Shown piece by piece: positions 33,928-43,202 of a stretch of DNA of 64,000 bases. The notes beneath the pieces were generated by a model. The model was not told the origin of the DNA and did no database searches. It was given only the letters and a program-made list of their open reading frames with translations. The DNA lies in the NCBI RefSeq assembly GCF_001610895.1, contig NZ_CP011273.1:1984001-2048000 (forward strand), in the 5' to 3' direction. This DNA is from Planctomyces sp. SH-PL62 (GTDB lineage: Bacteria; Planctomycetota; Planctomycetia; Isosphaerales; Isosphaeraceae). Position 1 is the first letter of the stretch; each line of letters starts with the position of its first letter. The translations under genes and the position numbers were made by a program.

Positions 33928-34127
33928 CCATGCCGTCGCGGCGAGGTCCCGCCGTTCCCCACATCGGACGAACCAACGCGCCTCGGTCGCGATCGGTCCG
34001 AACTGGATCCTCGTCCCTCGCCAACTTCGGAAACGCCATCTTCAGCAAGTTTGGCCGCCGGACCCAGGCGATATCAATTATTCTGAACGGTCATCAATAT
34101 CCTTGACATTAGGATTACCCCTTCTTA

Positions 34128-35243
34128 CTGACTCCAGCCCGGCCAAAGTTACACCGGTCACAAGCGGAGCGGGATCTCGGCGTGGCGGATGAACGAGGCC
34201 AGGAGGTCCGGGTGTCGACGCAGGGCCGACAGCTCTCTGCAGAGCCGGAATCGCAGCTCGGCCGTATCCTCCGGGGCGTAGTTCGGCAGCCGATGGTACT
34301 TGGCCCACCCCCACACCCCCTCGTCCGGGTTGGCCTCCGGGGCGTAGCCGGGGAAGTCCTCGGCGACGATCTCCGGATGCCTCGCCAGGTAGGCCTTCAC
34401 CAAACCCGATCGGCCGTGGATCCGGCTCCGGTCCCAGAGGACCGTCATCGGCCCGCCCAGATGGGCCCGCAGGCCCTTCAGGAAGGCGACGGAGTCCTCG
34501 CCCCGGGCGTCGGCGTCGTCGGGCAGGAGGCGGAAGTAGAGGTTGGGCCTGCGTCGCTTCGGGCTGACGGTCACGGCGCTGATCGCCGAGATCCGACCCT
34601 TGCGATGCCACGCCTCGACGATCGGCGTCCGGCCCCTCGGGGCGTACGTGCGACGGACCACCGGCGTGAGCTGGAAGCCCGATTCGTCCAGGAAGACGAG
34701 GTGGGCCTCCCGCTCGCGAGCCTCCTCGAGGATCCGAGGAAGCTCCTCGGCCCTTCAGTGGTCGATCCGCTCCTGATCGCGTTGCCGGGCCTTCTTCTGC
34801 GGCCGCTGGCTGCTCCAACGCAGCCGCCGCCTGAGGATCTTGCGGACGTGCTCGACGTGGTACTCGACGCCGAAGCGACGACGGACGAGCTCGGCGACCC
34901 GGGCGGCGCTCCACAGGTCGTTGGGCCAGCCGTGCGACCGGGCGCCTTCCAGCAGCAGGCGCTCCAGCTCCCCGACCTGCTCGTCGCTCAGCCGCGCCCG
35001 AGGGCCCGGATGAGGCCTGGCGGCCAGGGCCTCGGGGGACTTTCCGGCCAAGGCCAGCCAGCGATACAGCGAGGTGCGGCCGACGCCCAGGATGCGGGCG
35101 ACGACGGTGGGCGACTCCCCCCGCCGCATCAGTTCCACGGCATGGCGACGGCGACGTTCCAGTTCCTGCGCGGTTCCAACGGGTCTCATGCCCTCACTAC
35201 GACGGAAGCCGTCCGAGTGTTCCTTTGACTACGCTGGAGTCAG
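34128..35243 (-). mobile_element. IS630-family insertion sequence, complete ends
   Basis: An 1,116-bp element. The left end CTGACTCCAGC (34128-34138) and right end GCTGGAGTCAG (35233-35243) are perfect 11-bp inverted repeats, with CAAAG also matching about ten bases further in. A TA dinucleotide flanks both ends (34126-34127 and 35244-35245), the target duplication expected for IS630/Tc1-mariner elements. The single transposase gene on the minus strand carries a nonsense codon. The element sits between rarA and a small exported protein gene without obviously breaking either. Confidence 0.88.
34158..35189 (-). pseudogene. IS630-family transposase interrupted by an in-frame TGA
   Basis: Two open segments lie in the same frame, separated only by TGA at 34757-34755. 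The first (35189 to 34755) has the helix-turn-helix region (VARILGVGRTSLYRWLALAG) and a second DNA-binding domain. The second continues directly with RAEELPRILEEAREREAHLV. Catalytic residues of the DDE domain are visible: Asp in VFLDESGF, Asp in TVLWDRSRIH and Glu in NPDEGVWGW. Related transposases often have Trp just before RAEE, so TGG to TGA is the simplest explanation. A full protein of about 343 residues would be normal for the family. Unless the stop is suppressed, the element cannot move by itself. Confidence 0.88.
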
Positions 35244-35382
35244 TAAGTTTTGAATTCGCCGCGCTGGAGGCGGCCCGATCCAAACATCTCGATATGGACG
35301 ACTCAAAAGAAGTTCATGAGACGCACGAGGGATCTTTCGACGGAACCAAGACGACACGCGCAAGCTGATCAAGGAGTCGACG

Positions 35383-35802
35383 ATGCGAAAACGTCCTCTG
35401 TTCTGCATCTTGCTCGCGGCCTTTTGGAGCGGGGCGCCATCGGTCGCAATCGCCGCCTATTCGATCCAGATCAACACACCTCAAAATGACGAGCTGTACG
35501 CCAGCCTGGCCACCATCGCGGTGGGTGGCGAGTCAAATTGGACCAGTTGGTTCGACTCCACCCCTTCCACCGTCCGCATCAGGGTTTGTTCGCACGACGG
35601 CTCGGTGGTCCCCAACGACTACTTCGCCTCGTCCTTCAGTTCAAGTACGGGTGATTGGCTAGGGACCGCGGTCGCCCCGCTCGGTACGCCGAGCGGCACC
35701 CGGGCATTCCACATTCAAGCCGGGCTCATTGCCAACGGCTCCAGCGTCGTCGCCACCGATTCCGTCTCGCTCACCGTCAAAGCGACGAACACGGGATCGT
35801 GA
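35383..35802 (+). CDS. Small exported protein of unknown function
   Basis: A 139-residue protein with a clear signal peptide (about 1-24, SVAIAAYS). The mature part is beta-rich with many Ser/Thr residues (YSIQINTPQNDELYASLATI, TVRIRVCSHDGSVV, DSVSLTVKATNTG) and reads like one Ig-like domain. I do not recognise a family. AAGGAG lies nine bases before the ATG. It starts 138 bp beyond the right end of the IS630 element and precedes a lipoprotein and a DUF1559 gene, a common planctomycete grouping. A short operon is likely. Confidence 0.72.
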   Translation: MRKRPLFCILLAAFWSGAPSVAIAAYSIQINTPQNDELYASLATIAVGGESNWTSWFDSTPSTVRIRVCSHDGSVVPNDYFASSFSSSTGDWLGTAVAPLGTPSGTRAFHIQAGLIANGSSVVATDSVSLTVKATNTGS

Positions 35803-35882
35803 ACGATTCGACGGGCCGAGCAAGGCTGCTCACGGCGGCCCTTGCTCGGCCGACTCTGGCCGGATCCAGGAGGGACTACGAC

Positions 35883-36359
35883 ATGAAACGTTTCGTCAGC
35901 CGCACCAGCGGGGAATCCCTCAAGCCGCCTCTCGCTCTCCTGATCGCGGCGTTCCTGGTCGTCGGATGTTCGGGGGGCCGGGTCGACGATGAGCCGGATC
36001 GGGGAGCGCCGACGATCCACTTCATCGAGCCGACCGAGGGTCGCCGATACGCCCCCAAGTCGCGGATTGAGGTGGCCTTCCGCCTGGAGGGGAGCCCCCC
36101 CCGCCAAATCGTCATGGCGCGCATCAAGCAAGGCGATACGATTCTCATGGAGACGCCGGCGAGTCAAAACCCCGACGACTCGGCGGAGTCCGGCCCGCTC
36201 CATAGTGCCGTGTTCGAGCGGGGCCCCGCAGCACACGGGAAGTATCGCGTCGAGGTCGTGGCCCGCTCGCGATCCGCCGCATCCGTCCCGAAGCCGGTCG
36301 ATGGAACGCCCCGTCGCATCGCGGCCGAGGCGGGGGTGAACATCGAGGTGGAGCGATGA
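35883..36359 (+). CDS. Lipoprotein with Ig-like domain
   Basis: A 158-residue protein. A signal sequence ends in [14 protein letters not shown], a lipobox with Cys29 as the lipidated residue. The mature part (about 43-158) has the opening [20 protein letters not shown] of Ig-like domains found in cell-surface proteins and strands such as [16 protein letters not shown] lies about ten bases before the ATG. The stop overlaps the next start (ATGA at 36356-36359), so it is translationally coupled to the frameshifted DUF1559 gene. Function unknown. Confidence 0.8.
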   Translation: MKRFVSRTSGESLKPPLALLIAAFLVVGCSGGRVDDEPDRGAPTIHFIEPTEGRRYAPKSRIEVAFRLEGSPPRQIVMARIKQGDTILMETPASQNPDDSAESGPLHSAVFERGPAAHGKYRVEVVARSRSAASVPKPVDGTPRRIAAEAGVNIEVER

Positions 36360-37373
36360 AGCGCGTGACGAGCCGGCGCCCGGAGGGTGGCGTTCGTCGA
36401 TCCGAGTCGCGGCGCGGTCTGACTTTGATCGAGGTTCTGGTCGTCGTCTCGATCATCGCCCTTCTGGCGGCGATCCTCATACCGGCGGTCCAGCTCGCGC
36501 GGGGGGCCGCGCGAAGGACCAAGTGCCTGAACAATCTCCGCCAGATCGGGATCGCCTTGAACGCGTACGTCGCCGACCACGGCGTCTACTCGCGCACCTA
36601 ATAACGGCCCCGGGTACTCTCCCCACGTCGTCCTCCTCCCCCATCTGGAGCAGAAGGCCCTCTACGATTCCATCAATTTCGTGACGCTCACGGGACCGGA
36701 CCTCCGCCTGGGGGGCGACTCGTCGCCGGCGATCGCCACGGCGTGGCACATGAGGCTGTCCGTCTACCTCTGTCCCGCCGACCCGGCTCGCCCCGATCAG
36801 GGCGCCATGAACTCCGCGGGGAATCGTGGGGTCGGCTATGACCTCGCGGGCGCGTTGGATAATGGGCTGTTCGTCCACCCGACCGCGAGCCTCGCCACTT
36901 CGACCCCGAGCCCCGGCATCGGCCCGGCCGCGATCCGCGACGGCCTGAGCCAGACCGCCGCGTTCAGCGAGTGGCTGATCGGCGCCCCGACGAGGCTGGC
37001 GGGCGAGACGAATCGATCGACCTATCTGACGAGCATCCATCAAGAGCCCGCGGACTTCGGCCGCTTCATGAGCGAGTGCGATTCGCCCGAGGTTCAGGTG
37101 ATCCCGTTCTCCGACGCCGGCAAGGGTTTGACCTGGATGCACGGCGACCTGAAGGCCACGCTGTACAATCACGGCAACGGGCCGAATCGACGGAGTTGCA
37201 GCAACGGCGGTCTGGTCCAGAAAAGCGCATGGACGGCCGGCGGCCTCCACGGGGGAGGCGTCAACACCTTGATGGTCGACGGCCGCGTCACCTTCGTGAA
37301 GGATGCGGTCGCCTTGCCGGTCTGGCGAGCGCTGGGGACTCGCAACGGCGGCGATGTCGCCGACGTCGATTGA
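36356..37373 (+). pseudogene. DUF1559 prepilin-type gene with a one-base frameshift
   Basis: The N-terminal 81 residues ([20 protein letters not shown], then [20 protein letters not shown]) stop at TAA 36599-36601. The following frame continues the same family without a gap: removing one T at about 36599 gives NNGPGYSPHVVLLPHLEQK, then a normal DUF1559 body and the C-terminal GGGVNTLMVDGRVTFVKDA. The intact product would be about 338 residues. It is either a pseudogene or a sequencing error; both halves keep coding quality, so the lesion is recent or artificial. The start overlaps the upstream lipoprotein by ATGA. Confidence 0.85.
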
Positions 37374-37483
37374 AGTCGCGCCCGACCTTCGACGAGGGTT
37401 CCCGCGCGTCGGCGGGCCTGGTAAGCTCCCGAGAAGGTCGTTGCGAGGGTGGACGGACGTTCGGGATGCAGGGAGGTCGACGC

Positions 37484-40342
37484 ATGGACGGACTGCGCGC
37501 GGCGGGAATGGGGATCGTCCTGGGCCTCGGATCGCTGATCGTCGGCGAGGCGTTCGGGCAAGGCGGAGCGGGGCGGGGGACGCCGGTGGTCCGCTGGATC
37601 GGGCAGGACGGCAAGGACTTCGTCGGGCCGCACAACCGGGTCGAACCGAGCGACGTGCAGGACGTCCACATCGCCATCGCCGGGCTCGACCCCCGCCGCG
37701 AGGTCACGTTCGTCGACCTCCTGGCGGTCGGCGGCGACCCCAGCCAGTGGCAGTACAACGCCGATTCCTTCTCGTGGAAGGCCGCCCTCGTGCGCGAGAA
37801 GGGCTCGCCACGCGCCGACCTGTATATCGAGCCGTCGACCTTCACGGCCCCTCGCAAGCATGAGATGACCATCCGTTACGACGACGGCCGCGAGCACAAG
37901 CTCACGATCCAGGGCCGCAAGGTGGACCCCGGCCTGCGCATGCCCGGCGCGGAGATGAAGGCGACCTGGGCGGGCCAGGACGGCCGCGACGCCGTCGGCC
38001 CCGGCGCGTCGGTCGGTCCCGACGGACTCCAGGACGTCCACATCCGGCTGACCGGCGTCTCCAAGGCGGTCCCGATCAAGGCCATCCGCATCGACGGCCC
38101 CGAAGGCGCGAAGTGGGAGAGCCACATCAACCCCGAGATGCTCCCCGCCTGCGAGTTCCGAATGGACCCCGCCAAGCCCGGCGAAGGCGACCTGTTCTTC
38201 CAGCCGACCCGCGACCTGGGCGGGAAGTCGATCGCGATCCGATTCCTCTACGCCAACGACACCGGCGACCGCGCGACCGTCGCTTCTCGCCGGATCGACC
38301 CCAAACGCCGCATGCCCGACCTCCCGGCGGCGTCGGTCCGCATGGCGGAAGCCAGGGCGAAATGGCTGGGTCAGGACGGCGCCGACGTCGTCGGGCCGGG
38401 CGACGTCCACGTCGCGATCTCGGGCCTCGACGCCCCCCGCGACCTCGCCGGCGCCGTGCTCACCGACTCCTCGCGGGGCTCGTGGGTCTTCCAGGCCCCG
38501 GGGAACGACCAGTTGAAGTCCTCCACCGAGTGGGGGGGCGCCGAGGCGCTCGCCGTGCGGCCGGGCGCGACCTCCGGGTCGTTCGACCTCTACTTCCCCC
38601 CGTATCGCGACGAGTCCGACGCCACGTTCACCCTCCGGATGATCGCTCGCGACGGCCGCTCGACGTTCGCGCGCTTCCCCGGCGGACGGTGCGACCCGGA
38701 CAAACGACTCCCCGCGCCCGACGCCTCCCGACGTGCGGCGAAGCCCGGCGACGACCTCCAGAAGCTCGTCGATCAGGGGGGGACGGTGAGCCTCGCCCCG
38801 GGGACTTATCGGCTGACCCGACCCCTGACCCTCAACAAGCCGGTCGTCCTGACGGCGGCCCCCGGCGCGACCCTGGTCTTCTCGCATCCTGCCGGCGAGC
38901 CGCCCTGGACGGCGGCCATCAAAATCCACAAGGGGAGGACGACCCTCGAAGGCTTTGCGATCCGCTTCGAAGGCGCGATCCGCTGGGACCAGCAGGTCGG
39001 CTACGGCCCGGCGATCATCGGCACCAGCGACGACCGCGACTCGAACCCCTGGGAGCGGAAGACGGGGATCGTGATCGCCAGGCTTGACATCGAAGGGCCG
39101 GCGTCGGACGACCCGAGCCGCTGGACCGACGCCGTGCGGGTGATGCGGTTCACCAACGCCAACGGGGGCCGCGTCGAGGGGAATCGGCTCCTGGGCGGGC
39201 CGATCGAGTTCTTCAACGGCCCCTGGTCGTTCGTCGACAACACGTTCCGGGGCGTCCCGGCGAAGACCCGGTCGAACTCGTCCATCGCGGGGCACTTCGT
39301 CAACGACGTCGTCGTCCGGGGGAACCGGGTCAAGGCGGAGCCCCTGGGCAAAGTCTGGCGGTTCCTGGCGCTGACGCACATGGCCTGGAACGCGACCGTC
39401 GAGGACAACGTCGTGGAAGGGGTCGGCGAGATGGACGACGACGGAGTCCCCCGCGTCAACGCCCCGGAGATCATGCTCACCGAGTGCTACCGGATCGGCT
39501 ACGAAGGGGCGGTGCGGGCGGTCTCCCCCGACGGCCTTTTGATCCGCATCGGCGAGCGCCAGGGAGAGCCGATCCGCGCGGGCCAGGTCGCGGCGATCTT
39601 GACCGGCCCGGCCGCGGGGACGTTCCGCAGGCTCTCGCAGCCGATCGACCAGACCACGATCCTGCTGGACGCCCCCATCCCCAAGGAGACGACGGCCGTC
39701 TCGATCGTCGACGGCATGAGCGGGCTACGCTACGCGGGCAACACCGTCGATATCCGGGGGAGTTCGACCTCGTACGGCCTGATCCTGCCGGGGAACCAGT
39801 TCGGCACGGTCGTCGAGAACAACCATTTCCTCGGCGGCGCCGAAGGGCTGACCGCGACGGCCTGCGCCTCGGAGTCGCCGATCCACTGGGGGTGGTCGCG
39901 GTGCCCGGCGATGGGGGTGGTCGTCCGGGGGAACACGTTCGAGGACGTGCGGGAGGGCCTGCGGGTGAGCGTAGCCCACGACCCCAAGCACATCCGATTC
40001 AGCTCAGGTCGCGTGTACATGTCGGCGACCGTCGAGGACAACGTGATCCGCTGGACCGACCCCTTCCTGCGGAAGACGGCCGCCGCGCGCGCCGCCGGCA
40101 AGTCGGGCGACCGCCCGCTGCTCGGCGTGGTCGTGGGCGAGCCCCACTCGCGCGACCCCCGCGAGTTGAGGGTGGCGGCCGCCCGCAACGCGCTCGACGC
40201 CCCCTCCGGCCGTCGACCCGGCCCGTCCCTGGTCGTCCGCGCGGCCGAACTCAACAGCCAGCCGACCCGCGACAAGAACTCGGAACTCCCCCGCGCCGAG
40301 ACCCGGCCCGCCCCCGGCGCGACCAAGGGCGGGGGTCGCTGA
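37484..40342 (+). CDS. Right-handed beta-helix protein with threefold GQDG repeat, exported
   Basis: A 952-residue protein with a signal peptide (about 1-26, GEAFGQ). Three domains of about 120 residues each begin with a shared motif: WIGQDGKDFVGP (about 37), WAGQDGRDAVGP (about 163) and WLGQDGADVVGP (about 292), followed by QDVHI..(A/T)G or DVHVAISG. From about 425 a pectate-lyase-like parallel beta helix runs to about 870, with repeats such as VEGNRLLGGPIEFFNGPWSF, VVRGNRVKAE, VEDNVVEGVG and VVENNHFLGG. It opens with LVDQGGTVSLAPGTYRL, the usual cap. The tail is Pro/Arg-rich. It is probably a polysaccharide-acting or surface carbohydrate-binding protein; the active site is not evident. GGGAGG precedes ATG 37484; ATG 37466 is an alternative. 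Confidence 0.88.
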   Translation: MDGLRAAGMGIVLGLGSLIVGEAFGQGGAGRGTPVVRWIGQDGKDFVGPHNRVEPSDVQDVHIAIAGLDPRREVTFVDLLAVGGDPSQWQYNADSFSWKAALVREKGSPRADLYIEPSTFTAPRKHEMTIRYDDGREHKLTIQGRKVDPGLRMPGAEMKATWAGQDGRDAVGPGASVGPDGLQDVHIRLTGVSKAVPIKAIRIDGPEGAKWESHINPEMLPACEFRMDPAKPGEGDLFFQPTRDLGGKSIAIRFLYANDTGDRATVASRRIDPKRRMPDLPAASVRMAEARAKWLGQDGADVVGPGDVHVAISGLDAPRDLAGAVLTDSSRGSWVFQAPGNDQLKSSTEWGGAEALAVRPGATSGSFDLYFPPYRDESDATFTLRMIARDGRSTFARFPGGRCDPDKRLPAPDASRRAAKPGDDLQKLVDQGGTVSLAPGTYRLTRPLTLNKPVVLTAAPGATLVFSHPAGEPPWTAAIKIHKGRTTLEGFAIRFEGAIRWDQQVGYGPAIIGTSDDRDSNPWERKTGIVIARLDIEGPASDDPSRWTDAVRVMRFTNANGGRVEGNRLLGGPIEFFNGPWSFVDNTFRGVPAKTRSNSSIAGHFVNDVVVRGNRVKAEPLGKVWRFLALTHMAWNATVEDNVVEGVGEMDDDGVPRVNAPEIMLTECYRIGYEGAVRAVSPDGLLIRIGERQGEPIRAGQVAAILTGPAAGTFRRLSQPIDQTTILLDAPIPKETTAVSIVDGMSGLRYAGNTVDIRGSSTSYGLILPGNQFGTVVENNHFLGGAEGLTATACASESPIHWGWSRCPAMGVVVRGNTFEDVREGLRVSVAHDPKHIRFSSGRVYMSATVEDNVIRWTDPFLRKTAAARAAGKSGDRPLLGVVVGEPHSRDPRELRVAAARNALDAPSGRRPGPSLVVRAAELNSQPTRDKNSELPRAETRPAPGATKGGGR

Positions 40343-40354
40343 GGGCTGTCGGAT

Positions 40355-40392
40355 GGGGCGGACGCGCGCCGCTCCGGCGTCTTGCCCGCCCC
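40355..40392 (+). terminator. Putative hairpin after the beta-helix gene
   Basis: GGGGCGG (40355-40361) pairs with CCGCCCC (40386-40392), and an inner GACGC/GCGTC pair can extend it with a bulge. It begins 12 bp after the stop. No T-tract. Confidence 0.4.
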
Positions 40393-40467
40393 TTCCGGAC
40401 GCGCTAGACTCGTGGGCCGTTGCCACTCCGCCTCTCTCTCGGCCACACGAACGAGGACGACACGACG

Positions 40468-41682
40468 ATGACGCGAACGACGACGAAGGCTGTCGGCTGG
40501 CTCTGGCTCGCGGGGGCGATCGGCGCGACGACGATGACGGCCGCGGCCGCGCCGCCGGAACTGGTCAAGCGGCCGATCTTCGAGGCCGAGGCCAAGCACA
40601 ACCACGCCTCCTGCATCTCCGAGACGCCCCGGGGCGACCTGCTGGCCGTCTGGTATTCGGGGACCGGCGAACGCAAGGCGGACGACGTCGTGATCCAGGC
40701 GGCCTGGATGGCCAAGGGCGCCGACTCCTGGAGCCCCCGATTCCAGACCGCCGACACCCCCGGCTATCCCGACTGCAACCCGGCGCTGCTCACGGCCCCG
40801 GACGGCCGGGTCTGGATGTTCTGGCCCACCATCCTCGACCACCGCTGGGAAAGCGCGCTGCTCAAATACTCCGTCGCCGACCCCTCGCAGGGCCCTCCGG
40901 GGCCGATCCGCTGGGAGTCTTCGAACGTCCTGCACATCACGCCCGAGAGCGGACAGTTCGAGAAGGCGATCGCCGCGTCGGTCGCCCAGCTGACCGACGA
41001 GGAACGGACGAAGTACGCCAAGGAGCTGGAGCCCTTCACCGCCCGGTCGACCGATTTGCTCTATCAGCGACTTGGCTGGATGCCCCGGGTCCGGGGGATC
41101 GTCCTCCCCTCGGGACGCTGGATCCTGCCGCTCTACTGCGACACCTTCTCACTCTCACTGATGGGGATCAGCGACGACCAGGGGAAGACCTGGACCGCCA
41201 GCGACCTGACGGTCGGCTTCGGTGCGATCCAACCCACCATCGTCCGCAAGAACGACGGCGGCCTCGTCGCCTACTTCCGCGACAACGGCCCCCACAACAA
41301 GATCCGCATGGCGACCTCGCCCGACGAGGGGAAGTCGTGGACCGACGTGGTCGACACCCCCTTGCCGAACCCGGGCGCGGGGATCGAGGCGATCCGCCTG
41401 GAGAGCGGGGCCTGGGCGATGGTCTACAACGACCTCCCGCGAGGCCGACACTCGCTGGCCGTCTCCCTGTCCGACGATGAAGGGGCGACCTGGCCGATCA
41501 CCCGCCACGTCGAGCTGGACGAGCCCGGCTCCTCGTTCCACTACCCCTCGATGACGCAGGCCCGCGACGGCGCCATCCACCTGAGCTACACCCACTCGCT
41601 GGGCCTCGGCGCCGGCACGGCGAAGAAGAGCACGATCATGCACGCGACCTTCCCCGAAGCCTGGGTTCGCCAGGGGGATTGA
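40468..41682 (+). CDS. Sialidase-like (BNR/Asp-box) exported protein
   Basis: A 404-residue protein with a signal peptide (about 1-26, TMTAAAAPPE). The body is a six-bladed sialidase-type propeller with three Asp boxes: SDDQGKTW, SPDEGKSW and SDDEGATW. HNHASCISETPRGDLLAVWYSGTGE, split over the first blade, is typical of planctomycete exo-alpha-sialidase-like proteins. FGAIQPTIVRKNDGGLVAYF and SSFHYPSMTQARDGAIHLSY provide conserved strands. Whether it cleaves sialic acid or another glycan is unknown; the arginine triad was not located with confidence. A longer frame to 40420 is possible, but ATG 40468 places the signal peptide normally. A strong hairpin lies between this gene and the convergent DUF1501 gene. 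Confidence 0.88.
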   Translation: MTRTTTKAVGWLWLAGAIGATTMTAAAAPPELVKRPIFEAEAKHNHASCISETPRGDLLAVWYSGTGERKADDVVIQAAWMAKGADSWSPRFQTADTPGYPDCNPALLTAPDGRVWMFWPTILDHRWESALLKYSVADPSQGPPGPIRWESSNVLHITPESGQFEKAIAASVAQLTDEERTKYAKELEPFTARSTDLLYQRLGWMPRVRGIVLPSGRWILPLYCDTFSLSLMGISDDQGKTWTASDLTVGFGAIQPTIVRKNDGGLVAYFRDNGPHNKIRMATSPDEGKSWTDVVDTPLPNPGAGIEAIRLESGAWAMVYNDLPRGRHSLAVSLSDDEGATWPITRHVELDEPGSSFHYPSMTQARDGAIHLSYTHSLGLGAGTAKKSTIMHATFPEAWVRQGD

Positions 41683-41695
41683 CCCGCGATTCACG

Positions 41696-41730
41696 GTCCC
41701 GGTCGGTCGCCCAGGCCGACCGACCGGGAC
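41696..41730. terminator. Bidirectional terminator hairpin, 14-bp perfect stem
   Basis: GTCCCGGTCGGTCG (41696-41709) pairs perfectly with CGACCGACCGGGAC (41717-41730) around a 7-base loop. It lies midway between the convergent sialidase-like and DUF1501 gene stops. It lacks a T-tract on either strand, like the other hairpins in this window. Confidence 0.7.
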
Positions 41731-41751
41731 GGCGACGAACCGGGCGATGGC

Positions 41752-43179
41752 TCAGGCCAGGACCTCGCGGATCACATGGCCGTGGACGTCGGTCAGGCGG
41801 CGGTCGATGCCGTCGTGGCGGACGGTCAGCCGTTCGTGGTCGATGCCGAGCAGGTGGAGGATGGTGGCGTGAAGGTCGTAGCCGGTGCTCGCCCCGGAGG
41901 CGGCCCGCCACGACCAGGGGTCGCTCTCGCCGTGGGCCGCGCCCGCCTTGACCCCGGCGCCGGCCAGCCAGGCGACCGACGTACCACCGTTGTGGTCGCG
42001 GCCGGTCGCCCCCTGCGTGAAGGGCATCCGGCCGAACTCGGTGGACCAGACGACCAGGGTGTCGTCCAGCAGCCCCCTCGCCTTGAGGTCGACCAGGAGC
42101 CCGGCGGTGGGACGGTCGACCGACCGGGCGATCGCCGGGAGTTCGTTGGGGATGTCGGTGTGGTTGTCCCAGTTGTCCTTGGGGCCCCCCGCGCCGCTCC
42201 AGACCTGGACGAAGCGGACCCCGCGTTCCAGCAGCCGACGGGCCAGCAGGCAGCGACGGCCGAAGTCGGCGGTCGCCGGCTCGTCGAGGCCGTAAAGTCG
42301 TCGCGTGGCGTCCGACTCGCCCGCCAGTTCGAGGGCCTCGGGGGCGCTGAGCTGCATCCGAGCGGCCAGCTCGTAAGACGCGATCCGGGATTCGAGCCGC
42401 GAGTCTTCCGCGTTCCGGTCGGCGTACCGACGGTTCATCGCGGCGAGGCGCTGGAGCCCGTCGCGCTCGGCCTCGGCGGAGGGCCAGCGGGCGGAGCCGG
42501 GGGGGAACAGGTCGGGGATCGGCTCGGGCGAGGCCGCGTTGATGGTCGTCCCCTGATGGGCCATCGGCAGGAACCCCGCCGAGAAGTTCCCCTTGGCGTT
42601 GTAGGGGAGCCCCCTGGGGTCGGGGAGGACGACGAACGTCGGCAGGTCGTCGCCGAGCGCTCCCAGCCCGTAGGAGACCCACGCCCCGAGGCAGGGGAAG
42701 CCGGGGGTGAGGAAGCCCGTGTTCATGAGATAGCTGGCCGGCCCGTGGACGTTGGTCCGTGAGGTCAACGCCATTACGAACGCCAGGTCGTCGACCCGCG
42801 TCGCCAGGTGGGGGAAGACCTCGCTGACCCATCGGCCCGATTCGCCGTACTGGCGGAAGGCGAACGGCGACTTCATCAACTTGCCCGGCGTGCTGGTGAC
42901 CCCTTCGACGTGCTCGCCGGGGTCGAACGGCCGGTCGTGGAGCCGATCCAGCTCCGGCTTGCGGTCGAACGTGTCCATCTGGCTCACGCCGCCGTTGAGG
43001 AAGATCTGCAAGACCCGGCGGGCCTTCGCCCGGTGATGCAGCCCCCCTTCGAACTCGGGACGGGGGCGATCCGGCCCCGACGCCGCCTCGGCCCGGCCCA
43101 GCAGGTCCGCCAGCGCCAGGCCGCCGAACCCGCCGCCCAGCCCCCAGAGCCATTCCCGTCGCGAGTTCCGTCGATCCAT
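41752..43179 (-). CDS. DUF1501 protein with Tat-type signal
   Basis: A 475-residue protein. The N-terminus MDRRNSRREWLWGLGGG is a twin-arginine-type signal. DUF1501 belongs to the alkaline phosphatase/sulfatase superfamily; visible hallmarks are VLQIFLNGGVSQMDTFDRKP, GFPCLGAWVSYGLG, GPKDNWDNHTDIP and VVWSTEFGRMPFTQG followed by GRDHNGGTSVAWLAGAG. Function is unproven. It lies 23 bp downstream of a gene with cytochrome-C, DUF1549 and DUF1553 domains, a pairing seen throughout planctomycete genomes. The start at 43179 has AAGGGG upstream; a longer frame is antisense-like noise. Confidence 0.94.
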   Translation of the reverse strand: MDRRNSRREWLWGLGGGFGGLALADLLGRAEAASGPDRPRPEFEGGLHHRAKARRVLQIFLNGGVSQMDTFDRKPELDRLHDRPFDPGEHVEGVTSTPGKLMKSPFAFRQYGESGRWVSEVFPHLATRVDDLAFVMALTSRTNVHGPASYLMNTGFLTPGFPCLGAWVSYGLGALGDDLPTFVVLPDPRGLPYNAKGNFSAGFLPMAHQGTTINAASPEPIPDLFPPGSARWPSAEAERDGLQRLAAMNRRYADRNAEDSRLESRIASYELAARMQLSAPEALELAGESDATRRLYGLDEPATADFGRRCLLARRLLERGVRFVQVWSGAGGPKDNWDNHTDIPNELPAIARSVDRPTAGLLVDLKARGLLDDTLVVWSTEFGRMPFTQGATGRDHNGGTSVAWLAGAGVKAGAAHGESDPWSWRAASGASTGYDLHATILHLLGIDHERLTVRHDGIDRRLTDVHGHVIREVLA

Positions 43180-43202
43180 GCCCGGCCCCTTGTGATTCGC
43201 GG

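Noticed and set aside
34755-34757. TGA in the transposase as selenocysteine or programmed readthrough
   Set aside because: No selenocysteine machinery or insertion element was seen, and IS630 transposases do not use it. A TGG-to-TGA change is simpler.
36590-36605. Programmed ribosomal frameshift in the DUF1559 gene
   Set aside because: There is no slippery homopolymer at the site and no DUF1559 gene is known to need one.
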